From Parelaphostrongylus tenuis (Eukaryota > Nematoda > Chromadorea > Rhabditida > Metastrongylidae): DNA of 64,000 nt. Made by a program: the position numbers and the translations under genes. The notes under the pieces are model-generated. The model did not search any database. It was not told the origin of the DNA and saw only the letters and a program-made list of their open reading frames with translations. Positions within the stretch are counted from its first letter, which is position 1. Every line of letters starts with the position of its first letter. The DNA lies in contig JAHQIW010000864.1 in assembly GCA_019055375.1 (NCBI GenBank), positions 1-64,000 of the forward strand, in the 5' to 3' direction. Shown piece after piece: positions 23,276 through 43,775 of the stretch.

Positions 23276-23867
23276 TGCTCAAGGCTTTATTTTTAAGCTG
23301 CCTCTATTCATACGCATTTATTAATACCACGTACACATTTGCCAGCATTATTAGTTCAATGGGCGATGTTCTACATGATTTAGTGCTTCATTTTCGTAAG
23401 AGAGCTTCGGAAAATAGAAAATGGGCAAAATTACTTCTTAAGGCTGCAAAAATAGGTTTCTCCCGTGATGAAAAACTAATGCTTTTGTCTTGCGGCGAAG
23501 AATTACGGTCTTACTACTTGCCGTAATACTCTGCCCAATGATCGTCCAATACCTAAATCACAAAGTTTACTTTGAGTTAAATGATTCCGTTTGACACTGA
23601 AAGCGGCCATAATTTTCATCTCATGTGAGTTGAATTCAGTTTGCAGGAGCTTTACTTGCAGAAATAAACTATACATTGGAGAACAGCACGAGTAATTATC
23701 AAAGTCCCGTTTGTGCATTTCTTTCGTCTACGAAATACTATTCTTGAACGGCAAAGAGGAGAACCGTATGTAACAGGCTTTGAAAAGTGAAAACCGGATG
23801 TAATACAACAAGAGAATCGAATTTATGGATTTTAGTGATTTGTCCTTAGCACTTTATTCTATCCGTC
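23276..23867. other. Unassigned stretch
   Basis: A + strand frame 23,359-23,526 (charged, KRASENRKWAKLL) looks protein-like but matches nothing I know and has no supported start or splice sites. Confidence 0.25.
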
Positions 23868-24110
23868 ATCACAGTGTTTCTTCACTGTTCGGATCCCAGT
23901 ACTTCCAGCATTCAATTCGTTTTTCGTCTTCTTGTGGAACAGCGCAGAATACTGGATGAGAGAGTCTCCTTGCGTTCTGGAGGACAGCCTTGCTGTGGCG
24001 TTCTATAGGACGTTGCTGTTGACTGCCGTAGAAAAGTGGGGGATGGAGCTCGGCTCCACGCACGTCGTGACCAACATGACTACACTCGGCCATGGCGCCG
24101 CAGTAATTTG
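23868..24110 (-). mobile_element. tRNA-derived SINE (family 4), reverse
   Basis: On the minus strand: GCCATGGCCGAGTGTAGTC head, GTGGAGCCGAGCTCCATCCC, GGCAGTCAACAGCAACGTCC, then AAGAAGACGAAAAACGAATT and a GTACTGGGATCC end. Same order as at 12.5 and 53.9 kb. Confidence 0.75.
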
Positions 24111-25998
24111 CATTGTAGTTGAATAATTCGCAGTACTCACTAAATTCAAGTTCAAGTGAGCCGGGAGAGGTTGTTTCAAAGTTGAAAACATCCATCAATT
24201 GTAAGTGTTAGGAACTATTAATATAAAAACTTCGTTCAGCGTATATTATACCATGGGCAAATCGGAACCGCCTTATTTCCAGGTCCAAGAAATTGGTAGC
24301 AAAGCTGTCTGAAACATCCTCCGTCTCACAAAACCTAGGAGTGGCTTAACACGACTATCATAAAATTGGTCTTCATAAAACCAGATTTGATTCCAAGGTC
24401 ATTCAATAGAATTTGTAGTGTAGACAAAAATCTTTTTGAAACAAACGAACCGAGCGCCAATTCGAAGTCCTCAGCGGAAAAAAATGTAAGGAAATGAATC
24501 GAGCAGAAAGAGGTGCTGGTATCCTACATATGTGTAGAGAAGATTTTGTAAAAATCAACTTATTAGTCAAGAACCATTTCTGAAAGTCATTCTTTCACAA
24601 TACAATCTTCTACATTGGCTCACCGTCCCAATTAGTAAGTTGCCAAGAAACTGTTCCCACTTTCTCGTTTCCAACAGTATCGCTCCAGTTCAAAAAGAGA
24701 AGTTCCAAGCTTTGCGTTTTTCTAAAAAGTGGCATCAAAGCCTATTCATTGTTCTAGACAATACATTGATTTCTCTCTTGAGTATTCAGCCTCTTACGCA
24801 GTCGTCGACTCATCAGCACCCTCTCCTTCTCCTCCGCCTCGCATGCACGATGGACGGACCAACTGCTATAAAACGAAACGTATCGAATGTGAACTGACGC
24901 CAACATATAATATTAAACCTACCATCTCTTTATTCCAATCCTAATTTGTATGACAAATTTTTAGTATACCTACGGTGTGCCGCTATCTTCGACAATTCAA
25001 TGAGAGTCTTGAAGATGAGAAACAACCTACTACCTTCGAGATAGGCAGCAAAAATCATCACAAGAAAATCTTAGCAGGTCTTCTCCTCATGGTAGGGGAG
25101 CGAACAGAAGCACTGACGTCATTTTAAAAAAGTACAAGTGTTGGCGCTATGTGAATAGCACAGAATAATGCGCATACGCATCAGTACAATTAGGTTATTT
25201 TTCACACTTATCGTCCACGAAATTTCTCCAACATTTAACGTGTTCTTTTCATCGTTTTATGGGAATTTCATCTCCTATAGGAATGTTGTAGATAGCTGGT
25301 CGAATTGATTCTCATTGAAGTCTTGAATTATTCAAGTTCCCACGTGGACTGAGGAAAGCCTTGGTAAAGGACTGAATCAGTATTCCGCATCCTAATCAGT
25401 CGATCAGAATTGTCAGACATTCTGCTTTCTTCCCCAGCTTGAAAAAAGACGAGAAGGCAGGTTGTTACTTCCCAATCAAATGGTAAAATTTAAAATAACT
25501 GGCGTCCTTGCTACATTAATCTGTAAAAAATATGCAGCAGTTGGACAGTAATGAAGAAAGCAGAATAGCACAAAAAGGTAAGAAGTCTACGAATAACCAA
25601 CGATTGTCGTAGAAATCAATTAAATGGACATAAAAACTTCTATATTCTAGTCAACACCTGGAGAAGGAACTCACAAGTGCTAATTTTGTTTGTGTCGAAC
25701 AAACGAAGAGAATAAGTTAAAGAATAGAAAAACCTTGTTGCATCTCTCGTTTTCTCGTGTGATTTTCAAATGAGCGCAAGCTTTTTTAAAACTTTTATTA
25801 TTCGATTTTATTACAATGTCATATTTATTGTAGCCTAAGGAAAGGACGTCATCAAAATTTTTCGGCTAGCACTGCTGTTAAGTAGCACTGTTGTTGCACA
25901 TCATCTGTGAAAGATCAATGGATAAAGAGTAAGTGTTGATTAATTTTTGAAGTCTGAACTGGACCCTGCACTCGACTCCAGAAAGCTTCCCAAAGATA
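24111..25998. other. Intergenic, nothing recognised
   Basis: AT-rich sequence with short overlapping ORFs only. No conserved domain, RNA or repeat recognised. Confidence 0.4.
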
Positions 25999-26189
25999 TT
26001 GGCATGCTCATCTCTTGTAAATGGCCCACGGTGGCCCATCGCTTTCTCAAGTCAGTATTGTTATCCTATAAGCAGACAATTTCCCATCTTATTCGTATCA
26101 TTACAAGGAAAAAATGAGAAATGTGCAGCTTTTTGGGCAGGACTTCCAGCAATAGCTTGGAATGAAACTTGTACACCCTTTTCTTCGTA
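25999..26189 (+). other. Possible orphan exon
   Basis: An open frame with Cys and Trp residues (FWAGLPAIAWNETC) ends exactly at a consensus 5' splice site (CTTC followed by GTAAGT). No upstream acceptor is convincing and the family is unknown. It is either an exon of an unrecognised gene or chance. Confidence 0.15.
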
Positions 26190-26190
26190 A

Positions 26191-27235
26191 GTGATTCAAC
26201 AGTAGAGCACTTATCTTTCTGAACATCAGAGCTGTGTATATAGATTTTGAGAAAAAGTTCTTCGTTTCTTTGTCTATTAGACTATGAATATAAACGCTGT
26301 ATTACCATAAAGTCTATGCACCTTTCGTTCAAACGACAATTTTGCAAAAGGAGTGGGTGTTCTCGTGACACTTGTTGCCAATGAACTCTCAATATCACTG
26401 TGAAGGTCTATATTCATTGGACAATATCATTTGAAACTCTGCTCATCAAGGAGTAGTACTGAATTATTCGATTCAATCTGTAGCCAATTCAATAGACAGT
26501 CAGTTGTGAGATTTATTGACACCTTCGTTCGAGGTCCTTTGAATGTCGCTGGCCTTTTCCAAGCTCTTCACTCTACCAGTTGTCGTTCAAGTCGACAAAA
26601 AGCGAATATGGTCGTGACGTTATGTTCTACTCCATGGTGACGGATAGTTAGTTCATTAACTTCAATCAAAAGCGAATTTGTTCTTCCACTGAGACGCAGA
26701 TGTATTAAGATGGATTAAAGTACGGTGATGCAGAGCAGAAAGTTTGCATCTGTAAAATCTTAACAATGCCTCCTAGGTTGCGAAAAAATCCGATGCTTAG
26801 TTTCGTAAATACATCTGACAAATTAACGTAAGTCCATCTGACAAAATCCATCTGACAGACAAACAATCATGACGCCTGAATGGAAATGTGAGCGATATAT
26901 TTCTTTTCTTCATTAGTCTTGAATAGACTAACAAATGTAAATATGGAGTGTAGGTGTACTCAAATCCATATGTGAACTCATTCAGTGTCTGCTGATTAAG
27001 TGTAGAGAAAGGGATAGGGATTCATCTCCGATAAATTACTTCCACATGGTAGCAGATTACCCGTGCTTGGACAAAACAATCAGACCATCTGTAAAAGACA
27101 GAGGGAGGCCTGCGATGGTGTAAAGCGAGAGTGAGTTGCGCCGTAATGGTATAGTCACAGTTCTACTTCACTACACAAGGACATTCAATTATAAATCTCC
27201 TCGTATCTTACCACTCTTTGAATTATACTTCACAT
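26191..27235. other. Intergenic, nothing recognised
   Basis: AT-rich. Short local repetition around 26,810-26,870 (CATCTGACAAA words). No coding signal. Confidence 0.4.
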
Positions 27236-27237
27236 CG

Positions 27238-27555
27238 TATGTTAGAGGCGCATGTGGTCCAGTGGTTAGAGGTGCTCTGCGTTGCACATCAGGTCAATGA
27301 TTCGACGTCGCGTTCACGCTTCACCAAGTCATTCACCGCCGCGGCGTCGCTGAATTGGTACCAGACTGGTCTCAGGCTTGTTTGGGAGGATAAGCAGCAC
27401 TGACTCGGTACAGCGGGAAGCCACCGCGAGTCACTGTAAAGGCAAGATATGCATTAACTCACTTACAAACAAAGTTAGAAATTGAAGACGAATGCATGGC
27501 GCATTCCCCAGTAATTGATCAACGCCAAGTGCTTTATCCTTGCTTTTATCGTGTC
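27238..27555 (+). mobile_element. tRNA-derived SINE (family 3), second full copy
   Basis: Aligns along its length with 6,047-6,345: tRNA head (GTGGTCCAGTGGTTAGAGG), GAATTGGTACCAGACTGGTC, GGAGGATAAGCAGCACTGAC, ATGCATGGCGCATTC, TGATCAACGCC and a T-rich end. No duplication was certain at its edges. Confidence 0.8.
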
Positions 27556-27835
27556 TTGTCGATGAAAATCAAATTAGACGTAAATAAGTACTGAAATTAC
27601 GTGTGAATATTTTCATCCACAAAAGTTGAGGTGGAGGGCATTACCCAACAACCTCGGACGAGGCTGAAGGCGGAAGTGCGTAGTAATTTGCGTAGGAGAA
27701 AGCTAATACTACCTCAGTGTTATGCTTCACTGCTCAACCATGTACGAGACGTGCTACCAGTTAGCCTTCCAATTAACCTACACTATGTTTAGAATCCTCC
27801 GTTAACCTAATCATACAACCTATAAAAACCAAGTA
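27556..27835. other. Spacer, nothing recognised
   Basis: Short AT-rich spacer between a SINE and a DNA transposon. Confidence 0.35.
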
Positions 27836-28790
27836 TGTTAGCTCTTCTCATAAGTTTTGCACTAGGGCAATGAACACCAGATTTATTGACCAGAAGTGAT
27901 TAAAATTACTTAACAACACTAATCAAAGCATGCCGCAACAGCCTAAACACATCTCTGTCATTTCTCAGGCAACAAATTAAGTGGATCGACCCGGTCTGGT
28001 ACCAAAAGATGATTAGCGTAGCCTTTGGCCGCGAATCGAAATGAGGCATGGAGTTGGAGTTTTTCGTTGAGGTGACAACCATTGATTCGGACAACGTTGA
28101 CTCCTGAACAAAGCCAACTTTCCATCGGTGTTGTTGACCTTGGCTAGAAATAGAACGCGAAGATGATGACGAACACTTTTTAAGCGATATTCTTGCGTTT
28201 GCGTATCTATGCTTGAATAGTTCACGAGGAATTCATCACCTTCTTTACTTCTTGCCTGCTGACTTCAATATTGCGCTAAAAGTCGGATAATCACAGTCGA
28301 TCTTGTCGGCCAACTCCTCGAAAGTTGAAGTAAGGATCCTCTTCATTTGATTCGAAGACGACATCTCGATTAACTTTGCGTGGACGTCTGGAGAGCAGTT
28401 AGTCTTTCAAGTTTTTGTTGCCGGCTCAAAACTCAAAAAGGAATCGAAACGATGTTTCCTGTGTACAAGTCGAGCCTTTGCACGGTTGATGTTCTTAAAA
28501 GCGGTCTGGGCAACGAGTCCCAATTCGTTCTCGTAAAACAGCATATTCCGATGAAAGCTTCAGTGAGAGGCCTTGATGCGGCAAGTATGGACAAATCAGA
28601 TGCCAAAAGAAAGTTCTGAAACTTGTGCACAAAGCAGTATTGATTTGTTGTCTGAGAGAGGCAGAAAAGTGCTCATGCTGATAGCGCACACTCCAAATAG
28701 TATTGTTAAACAATTGTAATCACTTCTGGCTAATGAATTTGGTGTATGTTGCTCTAGTGCCGAGACTTATGAGAAGACCCGATAAAACCA
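27836..28790 (-). mobile_element. Mariner-like DNA transposon with about 60-bp terminal repeats
   Basis: Left end CTTCTCATAAGTTTTGCACT with ACCAGATTTATTGACCAG and right end CTAGTGCCGAGACTTATGAG with GCTAATGAATTTGGTGT are inverted copies, giving a unit of about 950 bp. The interior minus strand encodes a broken transposase. It has an MSSSNQMKRILTSTFEELAD / ILKSAGKK segment (second helix-turn-helix type) and then KATLIIFWYQTGS. Several stops and frame changes interrupt it. The same terminal words occur at 19.24 kb and 61.1/61.65 kb, so this family is dispersed. Confidence 0.7.
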
Positions 28791-29104
28791 AAGACAGTGG
28801 CGCAAGTCAAGCTTTCATCAACTGAAAGTTCTTCATAAATTACTACCATTTGAAATCTTTTATAAGTGAAATTGGTCATAGAGGTCAGTTTTATTTAGAA
28901 GGGCGATCAATGCGAGTTGTTCGGCTTCAGAAGTCAACTCGACTCAGAAACCTACCATCTGAGTCGGACGTCGCCGATTAGAAAAATGCAAACCGGCGAC
29001 AGCTTCTCAAATCCATCTCCTCTCATAATCAGAGACCGCGACGTGGTCAAAGAGTTTTTCATAAATTTATTAGATTAGAATTTTGAAAGAGTTGAATGGA
29101 GTTT
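28791..29104. other. Spacer, nothing recognised
   Basis: AT-rich spacer between the mariner-like element and the PLE tail. Confidence 0.3.
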
Positions 29105-29455
29105 CTAACAATTCCCAAGACCGACTGTCTATTAACCTCGAAATGCTTCAATATGATTCCTAATTTTCTTCTTCAAGCCAAACACGTATTACATCAATCT
29201 TTATTTGACAGCTGACGTCTCGGCAGTTCGCCTTCTTCAGAGCCTGGAAATGTCAAATTATCTGCAATACAATCAGTCAAACACATCCATTACTCCTTTA
29301 GAAAAAATCACCAGACGTAGATTTTAATCGCATCAAGCACAAAATAACTCTCATCATACTCACCGCATTTTATATGTGTTCCACCGAATGATTAAAGTGG
29401 AGACCACCGGAAGGAGATCACATAGACACGTAATGCACCCTACCCATCAAAACAA
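29105..29455 (-). mobile_element. 3' tail of the 29.5-kb Penelope-like element
   Basis: Lies directly downstream (minus strand) of the GIY-YIG reading frame, holds a hammerhead motif and then CAAATAAAGATTG and a CGAGGTTAATAGACAGTCGG segment that recurs in the 16.1-kb insertion. Confidence 0.7.
29211..29244 (-). ncRNA. PLE-type hammerhead ribozyme motif
   Basis: AGGCT, CTGAAGA, A, GGC-GAACT-GCC, GAGA, CGTC, AGC. GCT and AGC form stem I and the cleavage triplet is GTC. GAGA replaces the invariant GAAA, so this copy is probably inactive. Its position just 3' of a PLE coding frame on the same strand supports identifying the whole motif group as PLE-borne. Confidence 0.65.
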
Positions 29456-30165
29456 CAGTCTTATATGGTGACTCATATCACGAGTGATAACGAGGCATTT
29501 CTCCCTGCGAATTATAGTTGGACCGGTGATGTTAATCCAAAGTGCTTCAGAATTTTTCGCGCTGATGTTTTTTGTTTCTGCGTAAGGATGGTTATTTCGG
29601 TCTCAAAATCAACTCCGTCTTGTTTCTGTTCTCTATGCGTCCCTAGCGGGGTTATCAGGCTATTATGACGCTTGTCAGCTAGGTGTTCTTCTATGCGGGC
29701 ATAGAGCGGCCTACCGGTTTCGAAAATATATTTATCGCTGCACGTTTTGCAAGAGATTAGTTAGACTGTACCTACGCCCATGCAATCACCATCTCTGCCG
29801 TTAGGATATATTTTACAATCTTTCATTATACAAAGACGGTCATATAAGCGGTTGCGAACTAATTGGCGTCTTAGAGCATTCGGTAGTATTTCAATAATAG
29901 CCACCGATTGCTTTAAACCTGCTCTTTTCAAACAACATTTCACAGCTGCACTAATCTCATTTGAAAAACGGAAAGATGAACGGGACCATCCTTTCATTCG
30001 AGTTTTTGTTCGGAGGCGTGCTCTTTCCTTTGAACCTAAGCCGAGGGTTACAAATTCGTATCCATTAGAAGTGGCTATTGAATTCTCGACAACAAATCTC
30101 AGGTTTCAAGTTTTGTTCGTATCTCAACATTAGTGTAGTCACTATAAAACACGACGTTACCATTG
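29456..30165 (-). pseudogene. Penelope-like retroelement: RT end and GIY-YIG endonuclease
   Basis: The minus-strand peptide contains, in order: a linker conserved in PLEs (FSNEISAAVKCCLKRAGL, then LRRQLVRNRLYDR), a Cys-containing stretch (KDCKIYPNGRDGDCM), the GIY-YIG nuclease (LISCKTCSDKY, YIFETGRPLYARIEEHL, TPLGTHR), then FETEITILTQKQKTSARK and a REKCLVITRD end. PLE elements couple a reverse transcriptase to this nuclease. One in-frame stop precedes LISCKTC, the Gly of YIGETGRPLY is Phe, and a further stop follows near the end, so the copy is dead. The RT catalytic core is missing: the copy is 5'-truncated near 30.15 kb, about 200 bases before the channel gene. Confidence 0.85.
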
Positions 30166-30378
30166 ACGAGAATGAGAGCGGGCGTTCGCTAACAACGAGC
30201 AAATTTAAATTTGTGGCAGCCTTATTTCTGTAATGAAGACCTCTTGTCATATCTCTGAATAGATGCTGATTTAATAACATCTTTTGATTGTATTCGGCCG
30301 TTCTAATGTGCCCTTATAAATGGCAGTGAACAAAAATCGTATGCTCTCGTTGATGGAATATTGCATTTTGTGTTCCAG

Positions 30379-39099
<8,721 letters not shown>

Positions 39100-41555
39100 G
39101 TGAGTTGGAACCATTTTTTTGAGGCTTTCTTGAGAATTCCTCACATGGCTGCTTTCAAAAGAATGAATTACAAACATAATGTATCCAGAGGATTTTTATA
39201 TCTTCTTTGCTTTACTGCAGAATTAGAAGACTTTTCGGTCACCTTTTCGTTGATCATATTCTTCAGAGTACTATGACCAAAAGAAATCGAAATTTCCAAG
39301 TATCGAGCCTGAAGTGGAACTGTTGTGCCTTGTACTGTATTGATTTATAAATCAGCAAATCAAAACAATATCCGAGCTTTCATGATGAGCTGACACGAGG
39401 TTGTGAACAAAAAAAAAATTCTAAATACAGCACAAAACATTAACACGTTAATCGTTTTGACGATATCGTCTTCCCCGAAGGCTGGTATGATTAAGTTGTC
39501 ATCCAACGTACATTTAGCGGAAGAAACTTATTACATAATTTCAGATATGATTTCGTTGTCTCCAATCATTTTTCATCCTTTTGAGGATAACGCTTTTTGC
39601 GCTCTTTTCCAGACGTTTAGTGGTCATCTGATAGCTTAACTATCGGCAATTTCAATATTATAGCTTTTTTAAAAACCTCCTGAAAGCGATGTGGCCAGCA
39701 AAAATAAAACCACTTTTCTTGCTCGCCAAGCATCTTTTCCGAATTCTTCTCAGACTTTAGGCAATCATTCTATAGCGCAAATCTTTGCGAATCCGGTAGT
39801 AAACTTGTCTCTGAAAAAACCTTTTTGGTGGTTGTAGCAGCGATATAAATTAATTTTGCTAGTCTGTGGTGTGAGGATAATATTTTGCAATAAACGGCAC
39901 CGAGGTGATTGGGTTACTAGTTAAGTCCAAGGATAAATTTGTTTTCAAAAGCCCTTTGCTCTATGTAGCGCTTGAGAAGCAAGAAGGTAACGTTTCACAC
40001 TGTTAAGCTTAGGCTGGTTAGGCCTAGGTCTGCAACGGGTTTAATTGGTTTCAGAATAAAAGCAAAAGCCCAAGCCTAGTACAATAGAACAAAGCTTTTC
40101 TGCAATTTTAATGCGGAGAACAATAGAGAAGAAACTGTTTAGAAATGGCGAAAATACGCGCGATAAACGCGCGCAGAGTGAAACTCAGTTTTCTTCCGCT
40201 GCAACAGCATGCTGGAAAGGCGCTTCCAGGAGCTATGCGAAGTAATGGAAACGCTCACCAATTGGCCTTTACATTAGTACAATAATTTGTTCACCGGAAG
40301 ACTATCACATATTCATGCATGGATTAGGACTGTATCTGGCTCAGCATGGAAAAATTTGTCCCGAGGTTCGGATAAGATCAAAGTGATGAGAAGACGCTCA
40401 TCCTCGTCGAAGTTCCGCCTCCCAAAGTAGTTGGCTGAAGAAACTGACAGTCAGTTTGACCTTCTCAAGCTTTCAATAAGAGAAACTTCTGAGATTTCAG
40501 CCATTATTGTACTGTACTGTGCTTATCTCAGAAAGAGGGCACAAATGAGAAAAATCGGTGAATAGTCAAAGAACGTGCCGCCACTCAGAATCCTATTCTA
40601 CTTTCGGTGACCGTGGCGTCAAGGAAACATAACTCTTAAGAGCGGGAAATCAATCAGCTCATACGAACTTTGCGTGCCTGATATGTGGGAGCTGATTGCA
40701 GACAGACAAATATCTTTGACGAAGTGAGGGATGATGAGTGTGGGAAAAGAAGCTCTTGCAAGATAGGCGGCAAGAATGTGCATTTAGAGTCGGAATTGTG
40801 TTCTTTTTCAGCAGATGTCGTTTTTCTTTTGAAAAATGACAATTTTAGGATGCATGATCGCTTTTATTACTAGAAATGCCTATAGAAATCTTCTTGCCAG
40901 TATGCTATGTTTTCGTGCTGAAGTCCACAAATTTGTTTTAAGGAAAAAGATGACGGTGGCATATTTTTGGATATGATATACCTAATCTTTTGCAAGACAT
41001 GCAGAAACAATTACACTGGCATTTGGCTCGACCACTCTGCGTTTGTATAAATTGCACCCGGATAGGAAAAGTAAAGTTAGGCAAACTGAATAGATTGCGT
41101 GTCGAAATGCTCTTTCCAGTCTCCGAAGAATGCGTTGCTGTCAAGAACATGAACAATTATCACTGTATTCTTCTATTACACTCAATAACTTTTGAGTTCT
41201 TTTCCGTTGAGGCGGTAAATGATGAAACAACCTCTTTTGCTAAACAAAAATTTTCCTTAAGTTGTTGGAAATTATTTAAAAGCTTATATCTCTGCCTGCT
41301 GTACTACGTCCTCCTTTCTTGGAAAGATCAGTTGATAACGGTGTAGCATTCAAAATAAGATTATGTTTCACACCGGCCGCGTGTTTTCATTATTAATTCG
41401 CTGAAAGCCCAAAAGCATATGCCCATGTACAGGAAATCTTGTAGTATTAGAGTTACACAAACAAAGAAAAAAACCCCAATTTAATCAAAAGAAATTGCAT
41501 TCAACATGCTCCAACACGATCGATTGATCGTCGTATGGAACGCACGGCTAGCCCA
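39100..41555. other. Downstream of the channel gene, nothing recognised
   Basis: Should contain the missing M4 exon and 3' UTR, but none was identified. Otherwise AT-rich with short ORFs on both strands. Confidence 0.35.
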
Positions 41556-41559
41556 CCTC

Positions 41560-41830
41560 CATGCTTCTCAGCACACACACCAGCCGTCAAAAAATGCGCG
41601 TTGTATGTGATACTCGGTCTTATTTCCTTTGCTACACTGCAGTGAAACTCTCTATCCGCAAAGTAAGCACAGTGTTGGAATGGCCGAAACGTGCGTTATC
41701 AAATGGTTACTCACAATACCAGAAAGCAATTTTGTCCTGCGACAGATAGCGCATGTGATACACAGATTTTTTTTTCTGCCACAGCGTTATAAAAAGAATT
41801 TTTCGAAACACAACCACTCAGCCCAGTAGA
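41560..41830 (+). repeat. AT-rich dispersed repeat family D
   Basis: TGCTACACTGCAGTGAAACT, TTATCAAATGGTTACTCA, TTTTGTCCTGC and a CACAGCGTTATAAAAAGAA end. Matches 51.69-51.92 kb in order. Short ORFs here are not conserved in frame between copies. Confidence 0.6.
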
Positions 41831-42699
41831 GAGAATTAAACTTTCGAGTGATCATTAAGAGTGCAATGGAAAGCCGTTCCCCAGCGAGTTTCTATATTTA
41901 TCGTCAGAAAACAGCAGAGAAGCAAATTTTGTTGTTCATAACATCGTGCCTGCCCATCGGGAAGGTACCACGTGTCCTATGTATGAGACACTGATTGCCG
42001 AGCCGTCCCTAGGCTTGTTACTAAACTGTAACAGTGTGTCCTCATATACAAGGCTGGTGCTTACTTGCCAAACTTATTTGATCATTCTTATTCTTGTTAT
42101 ACTTAATCGGATATTATTATGATATCTACGATTAGCAACTTTATGATACACTCCAGAGATTTTGTATTTTTTAGTAGTATACAATATGTATCAACTTTTC
42201 ACGGCAATATACAAAAATACTTGCAAAAAAATTTTTGTAGTGGGCAGTTACTTTATAGGATAAAAATTTCCACGCACTCCGCTGTGTTAGTTATTGCCTA
42301 ATTTTGTGCCTTTGTGGTGGTCACTTAGTACATCTCTTTCAGTGTTCTACTGGTGGTACTACTTGAGCAGAGAACGAAACTAATATAGCTTCAGACTGTT
42401 GTGATTTTACTTGTTGAAGTCAAACTCCTACAATGATACGGTTGAAGTCGATTTTACGATGTATGGTTACGGGTAGCTCATCTCCCTTATTTGTTGCATT
42501 CTATTGCTGTGTGAATGGTATTGGACTGACAAAAAATTTTCCGGACATTTTTGTTTATATTAATTATTTTTCACACATTTGAGTTTTTGTTTTTACTATT
42601 TGTTGCATAACAGTTATGTATTTGTTTTCAAGATGGTATTATTCCGTGAACAAAGAACGAGTGTTGATGCCACATGAGCATCGTTTGGGATTCATCTAT

Positions 42700-43220
42700 C
42701 GATTTTTTTACTTGTTTTACAGCCCTTCACATCTTGTTCGAATAAATACAGGTCTGTGCTCTAAAAGGTGATCAACGTTTTTCGGTTGAAATATTAGCTG
42801 TGTTGATTTGCATGCAAATATACTCGTGCAGCATCAATAATCGTTTTGCTCTCGCAATAATTCCATCTCAGAACAAATGTGTAAGTGCTATAAATCAGAA
42901 CAAACTTAAGAAGCTGTACCACATAAAAAGAATAACTCGAATGCATAGAAAAATCATTATAAAAGAGAAAGTCCGGAAGATTTCTTGCCATCCCAATATC
43001 GTGGGGAATATTTTTTATTGATGAATCTCTTCTTTCTAAATCTTTCGTTCCCAAAGACTAATACCCGATTTGTTAAAAAATAAGTGACTTATGGTTCTCC
43101 AATTGTTTCTTACGGTCTTAAATTTGTTTATCAAATTTTCACTTGTTTTGCGGTTCTTCACAGCTTGTTCGAATAGATACGGGTCTGCTTCGAAATGATC
43201 ATTGATTTTTGATTGGAATA
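42700..43220 (+). repeat. Direct repeat pair about 430 bases apart
   Basis: ACTTGTTTTACAGCCCTTCA with TTGTTCGAATAAATACAGGT at 42,713-42,753 recurs as ACTTGTTTTGCGGTTCTTCA with TTGTTCGAATAGATACGGGT at 43,141-43,181, followed by related GATCAACGTTTTT/GATCATTGATTTT sequence. An old local duplication. Confidence 0.65.
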
Positions 43221-43559
43221 ATAATTGTTATCACAGCGAAAATAAAAGAATTTCTATGTTAGAAAGTAGTGTCTTAATGTATAGCAATCCTGTAAAAAGC
43301 AGCGTCATAATTCAGAAATTCTCTGGTGCTCTTCAGGATTGAAAAAGTGTTTGGCGCTTCTATCGACTGAGGTAATGCCCGGTTCTTAGTTATTACGGAA
43401 GCGCTAATGTTGCGAATAACTGGAGGGTCAAAGCTCGAGAACATGGAATTGCAAAAGAGGCTTTGCTCTGTCACTATAGAGTAGATATGGTATATCTACT
43501 ACTATCATTTATTTCGCTATTGTTTATCATAAAAAACACATTACTGTCAGCGACTTGTA

Positions 43560-43775
43560 AGTGCTTTGCAACTTATGCTGTTGCGCAGTGGTAAGAAATG
43601 CCCAGCAGTGCTCGTATCGAATGTTGTTTCCATCTAATTTGGCATCAGCCGAATTTGTCACCTTCCGGATTTGGCAAATTGGTAGTAGGCCTATTCGGAG
43701 GTGCAGATATATTGACCTAATACATCGGTAGACCTCCGCAAGGTTAATGTAGGCCAGCTATGCTTTTACCATTTC
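43560..43775 (+). repeat. Decayed SINE family 3 copy
   Basis: TGTTGCGCAGTGGTAAGAAA head, then CTTCCGGATTTGGCAAATTG and TAGTAGGCCTATTCGGAGG, a strongly mutated version of the family-3 body. Confidence 0.4.

Noticed and set aside
23152..23526. 124-codon ORF through the TA microsatellite
   Set aside because: Its first third is Ile/Tyr-Met repeats encoded by TA repeats; no domain in the remainder.
24800..24830. CTGATGAGTCGAC on the minus strand near 24.8 kb as hammerhead
   Set aside because: No GAAA follows stem II, and no stem I partner was found.
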